Made by a program: the position numbers and the translations under genes
Part shown: piece by piece, positions 25,794-34,283 of the stretch
Numbering within the stretch: the stretch's first letter is position 1
Layout: each line of letters opens with the position of its first letter
NCBI GenBank assembly: GCA_963830565.1
Contig: CAWHMO010000010.1
Span: 558,001-622,000, forward strand
DNA length: 64,000 bases
Direction of reading: 5' to 3'
DNA from: DATFDN01 sp963830565
GTDB lineage: Bacteria; Pseudomonadota; Alphaproteobacteria; Acetobacterales; Acetobacteraceae
The notes under the pieces: generated by a model
What the model saw: only the letters and a program-made list of their open reading frames with translations
Told to the model about the DNA's origin: nothing
Database searches by the model: none

Positions 25794-26966
25794 ATGGCCG
25801 ACGCCCTGAACGCGTTCATCCCCGGCCCGAAGCTGCGGATTGAGGGGAAGGCTGGCGGCCCGCTCGCCGGCATCACATTCGCCGCCAAGGATCTGTTCGA
25901 CGTCGCGGGCCACCCCACCGGGGGCGGCAACCACGATTGGGCACGCGCCAATCCCGTGCCCACGCGGCACGCCTGGGCGGTGCAGGCGCTGCTCGACGCG
26001 GGGGCGAGGCTGACCGGCAAGACCATCACCGACGAGGTCTCGCTCGGCATCCTCGGCGAGAACGCCTTCGACGGCACGCCGCTGAACAGCAAGGCTCCGG
26101 ACCGCGTGCCCGGCGGCTCCTCCTCCGGCTCGGCTTCCGCCGTGGCGGCCGGCGTGTGCGATACCGCCCTCGGCACCGATACCGGCGGTTCGGTCCGCGT
26201 GCCCGCGAGCTTTTGCGGGCTGTACGGAATCCGGCCCACGCATGGCCGGCTCGACCTCACCGGCATGCTGCCGCAAGCCCCCAGTTCCGACACCGCCGGC
26301 TGGTTCGCCCGCGATGCCGCCACCTTCGCTCGGGTCTCCCGCGTGCTACTTGGCGAGGCGACGGACGCGCTGCCGGCCCGGTTGGTGGTCGCGGTCGATG
26401 CGTTCGGGTTCGCCGATCCCGAGGTCGCGGCGACGCTGCGGCCGATGCTGGACCGCCTCGGCACGGTGATCGGATCGGTGCGCGAGGAGGTGATGGCGCC
26501 GCAGGGCCTCTCGGTCTGGGCGCGCGCGCAACGGACATTGCAGCCCTACGAGGCGTGGCTGACCTTCAAGCCCTGGCTCGAGCGCGACAATCCACGGCTC
26601 GCGTTCAGCGTCGCCCGCGGCCTCGTCGCCGGCTCGCGGATCCCAGATTCGGAGCGTGCCTGGGCGTCGCTGATGCGCCAGGAGGCGCGTGCCCGGATGG
26701 CCTATCTGCTGCCGCCGGGGACCATACTCTGCCTGCCGACCACCCCGTTCCCCGCGCCGAGGAAGGGTCTGTCGCTGCCCGTGCTCGACCCGCTGCGCGA
26801 CCGCATCACCTGTCTTTGCGCGCATGGCGGACTGACCGGCGTGCCGCAGGTCAGCCTGCCGGGCGCGAGCGTGGACGGGCTGCCGGTCGGCCTTTCCATC
26901 GTCGGCGGCCGCGGCGCCGATGCCGCGCTGATCGCCGTCGCCCTCGCCCTGGAGGCAACACGATGA
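25794..26966 (+). CDS. amidase-signature hydrolase
   Basis: 390 aa. The Ser-cisSer-Lys triad is complete: Lys32 in ITFAAKDLFDV, cis-Ser near 109 in VPGGSSSGSASAVAAG, and nucleophile Ser133 in GTDTGGSVRVPASFCG. Such enzymes hydrolyse C-N amide bonds. Relatives with a downstream AtzH/HpxZ-like partner act on small ureido acids (1-carboxybiuret, oxalurate pathways), and the next gene here is of that type, so a small nitrogen-rich substrate is plausible. The length is at the shorter end of the family. Confidence 0.88.
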   Translation: MADALNAFIPGPKLRIEGKAGGPLAGITFAAKDLFDVAGHPTGGGNHDWARANPVPTRHAWAVQALLDAGARLTGKTITDEVSLGILGENAFDGTPLNSKAPDRVPGGSSSGSASAVAAGVCDTALGTDTGGSVRVPASFCGLYGIRPTHGRLDLTGMLPQAPSSDTAGWFARDAATFARVSRVLLGEATDALPARLVVAVDAFGFADPEVAATLRPMLDRLGTVIGSVREEVMAPQGLSVWARAQRTLQPYEAWLTFKPWLERDNPRLAFSVARGLVAGSRIPDSERAWASLMRQEARARMAYLLPPGTILCLPTTPFPAPRKGLSLPVLDPLRDRITCLCAHGGLTGVPQVSLPGASVDGLPVGLSIVGGRGADAALIAVALALEATR

Positions 26967-27367
26967 CGGATATGACGCCGAACCTGCCGGAGGTGGTCGC
27001 CGAAGTCGGCGCGCTGTTCGAGCGCTACGAGCAGGCGCTGATCGACAAGGACGTGACCGTGCTCGACGCCACGTTCTGGGACAGCCCGCACACGATACGC
27101 TATGCTTTCAACGAAAACGGGTACGGCTTCGCCGAAATCCATGCCCATCGGGTGGCCCGGCCGGCAGGTCCGAGCATCAAGGAGCGACGGATGCGGCTCG
27201 ATATCCTGACGCTCGGGCGCGACTTCGCGACCGTCAATCTCACCTTCAAGATACGCGGCCGCGAGCTTGTGGGGCGGCAAAGCCAGACCTGGGTGCGCTT
27301 TTCCGATCTCGGCTGGAAGGTTGTCGCCGCCCATGTCTCGACGATGAACGAGGCGCCGCTGTGGTGA
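26963..27367 (+). CDS. AtzH/HpxZ-like SnoaL-fold protein (DUF3225)
   Basis: 134 aa, ATGA overlap with the amidase. Segments LFERYEQALIDKDVTVLDATFW, TIRYAFNENGYGFAEIHAHR and GRQSQTWVRFSDLGWKVVAAHVS mark the HpxZ (oxalurate catabolism) / AtzH group, an NTF2-like fold. These proteins work next to amidases of ureide and s-triazine breakdown and may be accessory or dehydratase-like. Translational coupling to the amidase supports a joint step. The substrate is not known from sequence. Confidence 0.82.
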   Translation: MTDMTPNLPEVVAEVGALFERYEQALIDKDVTVLDATFWDSPHTIRYAFNENGYGFAEIHAHRVARPAGPSIKERRMRLDILTLGRDFATVNLTFKIRGRELVGRQSQTWVRFSDLGWKVVAAHVSTMNEAPLW

Positions 27368-27389
27368 GCGGCGCCCGCTCCGTACTGTC

Positions 27390-28250
27390 CTAGCCCGGCA
27401 ACACCACCCTGCGATACAGGTGCCAGGTCGCGTGCCCGAGCACTGGCATGACGATGGCGAGGCCGAGCAGGAAGGGGATCGACCCGATCACCAGTCCGGT
27501 GGCCACGATCAGTCCCCAGATCGCCATCGTGCGTTTGTTCGCCCGCACGGCGCGGATCGACGTCGCGATCGCGATTTCGGCCGTCACGTCCTCGCGGTCG
27601 ATCAGCATGGGAAAGGAGACCACGCTGATAGACAGGACCAGCAAGGCGAACAGGAAGCCGACCCCGACCCCGACCACGATCAAGGCCCAGCCCGCGGGCG
27701 TGGTGAACACGGCGTGGGCGAATGCTCCGATCGAGACCGGCTCCTTGGGGCCGAGCGTCAGAACATAGATTGCCTGCGCGACCACGAGCCATAGCAGGAA
27801 GATGCCCGCGAGCAGCAGGCCCAGCCGCAGGATCGCCCCGAATTGCGGCGAGTGCCGGATCGCGAGCGCATCCCCCCAGGCGGGGTCGTACCCCTGCTCG
27901 CGCCGCCGGCTCATTTCATAAAGCCCGATCGCGGCGAATGGACCGACCAGCGCGAAGCCGGCGGCAAGGGGAAACAGCAACTGGAGTATGTCGTACCCGA
28001 ACGCCAGCCGCGCGAGCACAAGGCCGACCACGGGATAGATGATGCATACCGCCACGACATCGGTCCGACTGGCACCGAAGTCGCGGAAGCCGGCGGCGAG
28101 GGCTGCCGCTAGGTCGGCCACCGTGATCCTGCGGACGACCGGACGCGTGGCATGGACCCCAGGCGCCTCGCCGGCGGCCGACCTTGTGGCGACCACGGCG
28201 TTCGTAAGGTGATCCCAGCCCCACAGAACAGGATTTCGTATAAAGGCCAT
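27390..28250 (-). CDS. DUF2189 integral membrane protein
   Basis: 286 aa from ATG 28250 with GGGAGAAAG upstream; a longer start is possible but lacks this site. After a hydrophilic N-terminal region (VRRITVADLAAALAAGFRDF) come about six helices (for example VVAVCIIYPVVGLVLARLAF, RLGLLLAGIFLLWLVVAQAI, GWALIVVGVGVGFLFALLVL) and SFPMLIDREDVTAEIAIATS. These features match the DUF2189 family, inner-membrane proteins of unknown function, often near respiratory genes. Nothing in the vicinity hints at a job. Confidence 0.82.
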   Translation of the reverse strand: MAFIRNPVLWGWDHLTNAVVATRSAAGEAPGVHATRPVVRRITVADLAAALAAGFRDFGASRTDVVAVCIIYPVVGLVLARLAFGYDILQLLFPLAAGFALVGPFAAIGLYEMSRRREQGYDPAWGDALAIRHSPQFGAILRLGLLLAGIFLLWLVVAQAIYVLTLGPKEPVSIGAFAHAVFTTPAGWALIVVGVGVGFLFALLVLSISVVSFPMLIDREDVTAEIAIATSIRAVRANKRTMAIWGLIVATGLVIGSIPFLLGLAIVMPVLGHATWHLYRRVVLPG

Positions 28251-28383
28251 GTGCGCTTTCTCCCGAACCTCGGGTTCGGAGGGGCGCGGGCTCAGCGTGG
28301 CGGGATGACCCATCCGGGCCCTCGATCACGAAGGAGCCGCGACCCGCCTCATAGGGAGCATGGCCGTTCCATGCTCCGGCGTC

Positions 28384-28398
28384 TCCTAAACTTTAGGA
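28384..28398. promoter_or_regulatory. AT-rich 15-bp palindrome, possible operator
   Basis: TCCTAAACTTTAGGA is a perfect palindrome about a central C, in a gap between the methyltransferase stop and the DUF2189 start. Its core CTAAACTTTA occurs again, inverted, at 29327-29336 upstream of the methyltransferase. In DNA this GC-rich such a pair is unusual and suggests a regulator binding site. Confidence 0.35.
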
Positions 28399-28433
28399 AA
28401 GAATTGATCGGGGATGCAATCCCGGCACGAACG

Positions 28434-29222
28434 TCAGGCAGCGGCACGGGGCTTGCCAATTACCGCCGTGCCGCCGGCATCGGGGATTGGGCAGAATGCG
28501 GCGTTCGGGGTCGTGCTCATGAAATCCGTCACCGCGGCCTTGGCCCCCTTGAACGAGCCATTGTTGTAGTCATGCACCAGGATGTAACCACCGGGGCTCA
28601 ATTTCGGCCAGAACCACTGGAGGCCAGCCAGGATCGGCTGATAGAGGTCGGTATCAAGGCTGACCAGCGCGAATGGCGTGTCATCCATGTCGGCGGCGCT
28701 TTCGGGGAACCATCCGGGATGTAGCACAACGTCGGCCTGCACGGGGAAGCGGCTGGCGACCGCATCGCGGCTCGTGTTGGCGAAGTCGTGGAACTTGTTG
28801 ACGAACGCATTTCTGGCATCAGGCTCCACGTCGCGCTTATCGAAGCCCTCGAACGTGTCGAACAGGTGGATGGGCCGATCCGGTAAGTGCGAGTGCATCA
28901 ACAAGGCGAAGTCGCCCTGGTAAACCCCTAATTCCGCCACTGCCCCGGCAACGTCGTGCTCGAGAATGGCCCGGCAAGTCAAATCCAAGGTACCATATCG
29001 CACGTAGTCCGTTGCCATGTACCAGTAACGAGAGCGCAAGAATCGCTCGGCGTTGACCCGATCGTTGGGATAGTCCAACCCTCTGACCAGAAAGAGATTC
29101 AAATGCCTGGCCAGAGGTATGAGGAGATTTTGCAGGGGCGCTTGGACCACGCGACGCGGCCGCCACTTCGTCAATCGCCGGGAAACGCGCATGCTCTGGC
29201 TTAGGGCCTGCGGCATCGGCAT
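28434..29222 (-). CDS. TylF/macrocin O-methyltransferase-family protein
   Basis: 262 aa. The family core is clear: AVAELGVYQGDFALLMHSHLP (SAM-binding motif I), IHLFDTFEGFDKRD, ADVVLHPGWFPESA, ALVSLDTDLYQPILAGLQWF and GGYILVHDYNN. These class I methyltransferases modify sugars or carbohydrate-linked groups in natural products or surface glycans. The base composition is visibly less GC-rich than neighbours and no glycan genes are adjacent, so recent acquisition is possible. The acceptor is unknown. Confidence 0.85.
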   Translation of the reverse strand: MPMPQALSQSMRVSRRLTKWRPRRVVQAPLQNLLIPLARHLNLFLVRGLDYPNDRVNAERFLRSRYWYMATDYVRYGTLDLTCRAILEHDVAGAVAELGVYQGDFALLMHSHLPDRPIHLFDTFEGFDKRDVEPDARNAFVNKFHDFANTSRDAVASRFPVQADVVLHPGWFPESAADMDDTPFALVSLDTDLYQPILAGLQWFWPKLSPGGYILVHDYNNGSFKGAKAAVTDFMSTTPNAAFCPIPDAGGTAVIGKPRAAA

Positions 29223-29361
29223 CCATCCTCCTCACTCGGTGCCGTTCGCGGTAAGTCGCCCTCAATGGGCTCCGCCCGTCTGGCAAAGGGGCGGATCAGC
29301 GTTCATCCCGCGCATTGTCTCAAGAGTAAAGTTTAGACCGCTTCCGAAGCGGCGTCTATTG

Positions 29362-29952
29362 TCACGTTACGGGCGTTCCGAGGATCGGGTCAGGCCGGGA
29401 ATGGGCTCCATCCACATGCGCGAACTGCTCCGTCACCTCTGCCAGGATGAAGCCGAGCTTGCTGATCGTGGTCCTGTTGACCATTGCGCCCCCGTCCATC
29501 AGGTACATCCACTGGTCCATGATGACATTCCTCAGCGGATTACCTGGAGAAGTCGCCAGCACCCAGCGCCAATGGAAGCCGCGGCCGGCCGCCTCGCCGA
29601 TGACAGTGCCGATCATGTCGTTCGCGGTCGCCGCATAGGTGTGGGCGCCCGTGCGCCACATGTACCACTCGCGCCGCTGCACCCTCCCCTCGCCGAGGCG
29701 TAGGGTCTGGAGCATACGAAGGCGATCGGCGCCGTCCATCTCGCCCACGCAGTCCGTTACGACCGGCTCGGTTGGCTGGCCGGAGCGGTTCTCCAGCACG
29801 CCCCATGAGCGCGTGTGGCCGGTGAAGAACGACACCGGATCGAAGCTCGGCTGCGTCCCGGCGAAGCCCGAGACCGGCATCGGGCGCGCACAGCCGCACA
29901 GCATGGCCGTCAGGCACCAAGCCCAGATGGGGGGTCCGCGGAAGATGATCAT
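29362..29952 (-). CDS. DUF3833-like lipoprotein
   Basis: About 196 aa from ATG 29952; an in-frame start further upstream (30000s) is also possible. The N-terminus WAWCLTAMLCGCARPMP looks like a lipoprotein signal with Cys as the acylation site. The body has HTRSWGVLENRSGQP, WRTGAHTYAATANDMIGTVIGEA and MDQWMYLMDGGAMVNRTTISKLGF, which match DUF3833, a periplasmic-facing lipoprotein family of unknown function. It is divergent from the small His-rich protein gene. Confidence 0.78.
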   Translation of the reverse strand: MIIFRGPPIWAWCLTAMLCGCARPMPVSGFAGTQPSFDPVSFFTGHTRSWGVLENRSGQPTEPVVTDCVGEMDGADRLRMLQTLRLGEGRVQRREWYMWRTGAHTYAATANDMIGTVIGEAAGRGFHWRWVLATSPGNPLRNVIMDQWMYLMDGGAMVNRTTISKLGFILAEVTEQFAHVDGAHSRPDPILGTPVT

Positions 29953-30074
29953 TCCCTTTGTGGCACGAGATCGCCGGCGGAGTATACCGCCCAACTCCAT
30001 CATATCACCGTCCGGCCGCAATTCGGTCATGACCAGCCACCACGTCCTGGGTCCGAAAGCTGGAGGATCAAGCA

Positions 30075-30383
30075 ATGCGGACCTGGACATCCCTGCTGAT
30101 TGCAGCCCCGGTCGCGATGGGCCTGCTGGCCGCGCCGGCTGCCCATGCGGACTGGCATCATCGCGGCGGGTGGCACGGCGGACGGTACGATCACGATCAC
30201 CACAACGGTGTCGGGATCGCGGGGGCGCTCATCGGACTCGGCGCTGCCGCCGTCATCGGCGGCGTGATCGCCTCGACGCAGGCTCCGTCGTACTACGCCC
30301 CGCCGCCCGCCGCCTACGCGCCGCCTCCGCCGTACTACCCGGCGCCCGCCTACGCGGCTCCGCCGGGCTACTACGGGCCCTGA
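30075..30383 (+). CDS. small secreted His/Gly-rich protein
   Basis: 102 aa, GGAGG-type ribosome binding site upstream. Signal peptide of about 25 residues (LLIAAPVAMGLLAAPAAHA). The mature part starts with a histidine-rich stretch (DWHHRGGWHGGRYDHDHHNG), then one hydrophobic glycine-zipper-like helix (GIAGALIGLGAAAVIGGVIA) and a Pro/Tyr-rich tail. The histidines could bind metal such as zinc, copper or nickel; that is only inferred. The last 13 bases overlap the end of yraN on the other strand. Confidence 0.7.
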   Translation: MRTWTSLLIAAPVAMGLLAAPAAHADWHHRGGWHGGRYDHDHHNGVGIAGALIGLGAAAVIGGVIASTQAPSYYAPPPAAYAPPPPYYPAPAYAAPPGYYGP

Positions 30384-30766
30384 TCCTCCAGACGGAAGGC
30401 ATCGGCAATCCGTCGGACGTAGCCGCTGGCGTCCACCAGCAGCACGTCGAACCGGACGCCGGCCGCGCCCCAGTCCGGATGTTCGGCCATGACGATCTCC
30501 GCCGCCGCGATCAGGCGCTTGCGCTGACGAACCCCGAGCGCGCCGGCGGCGGCCGACAGGGTCGGGCGGGCCTTCACCTCGACCAGCGCCAGCAACCCGT
30601 CCTTCTCCGCAACCACGTCAACCTCGCCCGCCTTGGTGCGGAGCCGCCGGGCGCGCACGGTCCATCCGTCGCGTTCCAGCGCCTCGCACGCCGCCGCCTC
30701 CGCGCTCATCCCGAGCGCGTGGGCACGGGTGCCGCGTTTGTGTCTGCCGTCAGCGAGGACGCTCAC
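30371..30766 (-). CDS. YraN/UPF0102 nuclease-fold protein
   Basis: 131 aa from GTG 30766, overlapping the upstream stop by four bases. Conserved UPF0102 stretches: GMSAEAAACEALERDGW, TKAGEVDVVAEKDGLLALVEVKAR with the Asp-Glu-Lys of a restriction-endonuclease-like site, and QRKRLIAAAEIVMAEHP. Function is still unclear; a role in DNA processing has been suggested for the family. It ends the long minus-strand run that starts with zur. Confidence 0.85.
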   Translation of the reverse strand: MSVLADGRHKRGTRAHALGMSAEAAACEALERDGWTVRARRLRTKAGEVDVVAEKDGLLALVEVKARPTLSAAAGALGVRQRKRLIAAAEIVMAEHPDWGAAGVRFDVLLVDASGYVRRIADAFRLEDQGP

Positions 30767-31860
30767 CCGGCGCGGAACTTCCTCAGTGCCGCCTCGTCGA
30801 AAGCAATGCCGAAGCCGGGCGCGTCCGACAGCACGATCTCGCCCTTTTCGACCGGCGGCACCTCCTGGAACAGCTTCAGCATCCACGGCATGTACTCGAC
30901 CGTCAGCCCGTTCGGGATGGCCGCGATCAGATGCGCGTGGAACTCGGGGATCAGGTGGCTGACCACGGGCAGGTTGAATGCCTCGGCCATGCTCGCGACC
31001 TTCAGCCAGGGCGTGACCCCGCCGACGCGCGCCAGATCGATCATGACGATATCGACCGACCGCGCCTCGATCATGTGGCGGAACGGCACCGGACCCCAGA
31101 GATACTCCCCGCCCGCGACCGGAGTTGCCAGCGCGTCGGCGACGCGCGCCAATCCGGGATAGTCGTCCGCCGCCGTCACGTCCTCCAGCCAGAAGAAGCC
31201 GACATCCTCGACCCGCCTTCCGATGTCGATCGCCTGCTCGACCCGCCAGCGCTGGTTGATGTCGCACATCAGCTTGATGTCGGGGCCGATCGCGTCGCGC
31301 ACGGTGCGCGCGCGCCGCACCTCCTCGGCGATGGTCGGCCGTCCCGGCAACGCCATCTGGGTTTTCATCTCGGTGAAGCCCTTGTCCACCAGCCGACGCG
31401 CGGCGGTCGCCGCCTGCTGGTCGCTCAGCCCGCGCCGCAGCGAGCCGGAGGCGTAGGCGGGCACTCGGTTGCGCGCGCCGCCGAGCAGCTTCCACACCGG
31501 CTGGCCGAGCGCCTTGCCCTTGATGTCCCAGAGCGCGATGTCGATGGCGGCGCAGGCGAGGGTGAAGATGCCCCCCGGCTCGCAGCCGCCGGCCGCCTCG
31601 CGCATCCGCGCGGCGATCGCCTCGGGCCGCAGCGGATCGTGGCCGACGATCACCTCGCCCAGGGCCTCTACCGCCGTCCGCAGCGCGCCGCTCAGCCGCC
31701 CGGCGAAGAAGCTCAGGCCGATCCCCTCGATGCCGTCATCGGTGCGCATGCGCAGGGCAAGCACGGGACGGGTCGGATCGCGCTCCGGGCTCGGGCTGTC
31801 GGCCAGCGGGTCGTCCTCGGGGATGCTCAGCAGGTCGGTCTGCAGGCTGGCGATCTTCAT
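30763..31860 (-). CDS. enolase-superfamily mandelate racemase/muconate cycloisomerase-type enzyme
   Basis: 365 aa. N-terminal capping domain, then the TIM barrel with FTEMKTQM near the catalytic lysine, metal ligands in LMCDINQRW, FFWLEDV and VAGGEYLWGP, and VVSHLIPEFHAHLIAA with the possible catalytic His near the end of the barrel. Family members abstract the proton next to a carboxylate and dehydrate or epimerise sugar acids. Operon neighbours (CoA-transferase, MaoC dehydratase) suggest a hydroxy-acid degraded via CoA esters. Specificity cannot be read from the sequence. Confidence 0.87.
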   Translation of the reverse strand: MKIASLQTDLLSIPEDDPLADSPSPERDPTRPVLALRMRTDDGIEGIGLSFFAGRLSGALRTAVEALGEVIVGHDPLRPEAIAARMREAAGGCEPGGIFTLACAAIDIALWDIKGKALGQPVWKLLGGARNRVPAYASGSLRRGLSDQQAATAARRLVDKGFTEMKTQMALPGRPTIAEEVRRARTVRDAIGPDIKLMCDINQRWRVEQAIDIGRRVEDVGFFWLEDVTAADDYPGLARVADALATPVAGGEYLWGPVPFRHMIEARSVDIVMIDLARVGGVTPWLKVASMAEAFNLPVVSHLIPEFHAHLIAAIPNGLTVEYMPWMLKLFQEVPPVEKGEIVLSDAPGFGIAFDEAALRKFRAG

Positions 31861-32363
31861 GTCTTTTCCTCCCGCATCTGCCTGTCGGGGCGGCGGCGCA
31901 GCAGATAGCGTTGCCGACCCTCCAGCACCAACTCGCGGCGCTGGTTGTGGACAGTGCTGCGCAGACCGACCACGCCGGTCGTGCGGTTCGGGGCAAGCTC
32001 GTCGATTTCCAGCGCCGGATAGAGCGTGTCGCCGGCGAACACCGGGCGCAGAAAGCGGCTCGACTGCTCCAGGAAGCCGATCAGCGATTCCTCGACCATG
32101 AACGGGAACAGCCCGGCGCCGGGGGCCGTCTGGGCGAGCGTCTGCAAGCCGTGCGCGAGCAGCCCCGGCATGCCGCGCGCGCGACAATATTCCGCGTCGT
32201 AGTGGATCGGGTGGTTGTCCCCGCTCGCGCCCTGGAAGGCGAGGAACACCGCCTCCGTCATCGTGCGACTAGGCAGGACGAACCGTTCCTTCAGCCGGAA
32301 ATCGTCGAACCAACGCTGCTCGGGCACCATCCGGTGCCGGGCGGGATCGAAAGGCTCGGTCAT
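31857..32363 (-). CDS. MaoC-family hot-dog dehydratase
   Basis: 168 aa. The hydratase motif is ASGDNHPIHYDAEYC with the Asp/His pair; PGLLAHGLQTL and FLRPVFAGDTLYPALEI complete the family pattern. Members add water to, or remove it from, CoA thioesters (enoyl- or mesaconyl-CoA-like). ATGA overlaps on both sides tie it to the CoA-transferase and the enolase-superfamily gene. Cytoplasmic, no signal peptide. Confidence 0.88.
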   Translation of the reverse strand: MTEPFDPARHRMVPEQRWFDDFRLKERFVLPSRTMTEAVFLAFQGASGDNHPIHYDAEYCRARGMPGLLAHGLQTLAQTAPGAGLFPFMVEESLIGFLEQSSRFLRPVFAGDTLYPALEIDELAPNRTTGVVGLRSTVHNQRRELVLEGRQRYLLRRRPDRQMREEKT

Positions 32364-33535
32364 ATGGTGCCGACCTCGCGCAGCGTTGCGATGTCGCGCG
32401 GGGCGTAGCCCAGCTCCGTCAGCACCTCCTCGGTGTGCTGGCCGAGCGCCGGCACCTCGCCCATCACCGCCTCGGTGTCGGCGAAAGTCACCGGCGGCAG
32501 GAGCGCGCGGAGCTTGCCCACCGGGCTGTCGATCTCGCGCCAGCGGTCCCGTGCCGCGAGTTGCTTGTGGTCCCACAGGTCGCGCGCATCGTTCAGCCGC
32601 CCGTTGGCGATGCCCGCCTCGTCCAGCAATGCCACCACCTCCACTGAGGTCTTGTCGGCGAAGAACGCCTCGATCTCCGCCGTCAGCTCCTCCCGATGTT
32701 CGCGTCGTGCGTTGTTGTCGCGATAGCGGGGATCACTGACCCATTCCGGCCGGCCCATCACCTTGGCGCTGAAGGTCGCCCATTCGCGCTCGTTCTGCAG
32801 GCCGAAAATCACCTGCCCGTCCTTGGCGCGGTGCGCGCCGTACGGGGCGAGCGCCGGGTGATTCAGCGCCTGGCGCGGCAGCGGCGAGTCGGCGTACGCC
32901 GTCCGGTACATCGGGTAGTTCATCCACTCGGCCAGGGCGTCCAGCATGGCAACTGATACGCTCGCCCCTTGCCCGTTGCGCTCGCGCCGCAACAGCGCGG
33001 CGAGAATGGCGGACTGAGCGTACATGCCGGTGGCGATGTCGGCGGCCGAGATGCCCACCCGCGACGGCTGCTCCGGCGTGCCGGTCACGCTGATCAGCCC
33101 GGATTCCGCCTGGATCAGCAGGTCGTACGCCTTCTTCCGCGCATAGGGCCCGCTCTCGCCATAGCCGGAGATGTCGCAGACGATCAGGCGCTTGTGGCGC
33201 GGGCCGAGCGCCGCGTAACTCAGGCCGAGCCGCGCCGTGGCGCCGGGCGCGAGGTTCTGGACCAGCACGTCGGCCCGCTCGATCAGCCGGTCCAGCACCT
33301 CCCGCGCGGCTTGCTGCTTAAGATCGAGCGTCACGCTGCGCTTGCCGCGGTTGAGCCAGACCACGAATGACGAGATGCCGCGCACGAAGCTGTCGTAGCC
33401 ACGCGCGAAATCGCCCTCGCCGGGCCGCTCGATCTTGATGATCTCGGCGCCGAGATCGGCCAGATGCCGGGTGCAGAGCGGCGCCGCGACGGCGTGCTCC
33501 AGCGCCACGACGCGAAATCCCTCCAAGGCTCGCAC
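32360..33535 (-). CDS. CaiB/BaiF-family CoA-transferase
   Basis: 391 aa from GTG 33535, with AGGAG seven bases upstream. Family III CoA-transferase: LEGFRVVALEHAVAAPLCTRHLADLGAEIIKIERPGEGDF is split here as EGFRVVALEHAVAAPL and LADLGAEIIKIERPGEGDF. Catalytic Asp in KKAYDLLIQAESGLISVTG; ISAADIATGMYAQSAILAAL follows. It moves CoA between carboxylic acids. Its product should pass to the MaoC protein downstream. The partner acid may be a dicarboxylate such as mesaconate or itaconate, by analogy only. Confidence 0.9.
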   Translation of the reverse strand: MRALEGFRVVALEHAVAAPLCTRHLADLGAEIIKIERPGEGDFARGYDSFVRGISSFVVWLNRGKRSVTLDLKQQAAREVLDRLIERADVLVQNLAPGATARLGLSYAALGPRHKRLIVCDISGYGESGPYARKKAYDLLIQAESGLISVTGTPEQPSRVGISAADIATGMYAQSAILAALLRRERNGQGASVSVAMLDALAEWMNYPMYRTAYADSPLPRQALNHPALAPYGAHRAKDGQVIFGLQNEREWATFSAKVMGRPEWVSDPRYRDNNARREHREELTAEIEAFFADKTSVEVVALLDEAGIANGRLNDARDLWDHKQLAARDRWREIDSPVGKLRALLPPVTFADTEAVMGEVPALGQHTEEVLTELGYAPRDIATLREVGTI

Positions 33536-33545
33536 GGAGCGTCTC

Positions 33546-34283
33546 CTATTGGGCGAGGTCGGAGCGGCGGGGGAACTGCACGGCGAGCACGTCGAGCCCG
33601 CCCGCTCCAGCCGCCGCGGCCAGTCCCGGCTCGTCCGGCCCGACGAACACGCAGGAGTGCCGACCGAACAACTCCCCGTCGCGCTCCAGCGCGCCGTCCA
33701 GCACGAGCCAGAACTGCCCGCGTCCGCCTGCCGGGTCAGGGCCGTCCAGCCGCGCGCCGTTCGAAAGGCGCCAGCGCCACGCGGCAAGCCCGTCGGGCTC
33801 GGGGCCAAGAACGGTCTCGAAGCCGGTTCCCACCGACAAGGGGCCGGCCACGGCCTCCCGGTGCCGGCGCACACGCGGCAGGTCGGCACGCGCGCCCGGC
33901 ATGTAGCGTGCCCCAGGGTCCCAGCCGTTGCGCAGCGTGAAGTAGTGCAGGCCCTCGGCGCCGGCGCGGATCGGGCCGTAGGCCGAGAACGCGCCGCTGA
34001 AATGCACCGCGACCGGGTGGACGTCATGGGTACCGAGCCGCCCGCCTCCTTGTACCATCACCTGGAACTGGTCCGACTGATGGAAATGCGCGCTGACGGT
34101 CATGCCCGGGTCCTGCTCGACCAGGAACGCCACCGGATAGATCGCGTCCGCAGCAGGCAGCGGCGCGGCCTCGGGCCGGTAGCGGTTCGCGCCGATGAAC
34201 GTGGTATGCCAGAACGTCGCGCCGTTGGATTGGGCGCGCCTTCGAGTGGCGGAAGCGGCCTCGGCCGCGGCGGTCACGAGCAT
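33546..34283 (-). CDS. cupin-type protein of unknown function
   Basis: 245 aa from ATG 34283, with GGGAGGAT upstream. Two cupin-like halves: one around MTVSAHFHQSDQFQVMVQGGGRLG, with possible metal-binding His, the other near ELFGRHSCVFVGPDEPG and VLAVQFPR. FWHTTFIGANRYRPE occurs at the N-terminus. I do not recognise a named enzyme. It overlaps the end of zur by 10 bases and is followed 10 bases on by the CoA-transferase, so it is probably part of the same pathway, as isomerase, dioxygenase or sensor. Confidence 0.72.
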   Translation of the reverse strand: MLVTAAAEAASATRRRAQSNGATFWHTTFIGANRYRPEAAPLPAADAIYPVAFLVEQDPGMTVSAHFHQSDQFQVMVQGGGRLGTHDVHPVAVHFSGAFSAYGPIRAGAEGLHYFTLRNGWDPGARYMPGARADLPRVRRHREAVAGPLSVGTGFETVLGPEPDGLAAWRWRLSNGARLDGPDPAGGRGQFWLVLDGALERDGELFGRHSCVFVGPDEPGLAAAAGAGGLDVLAVQFPRRSDLAQ

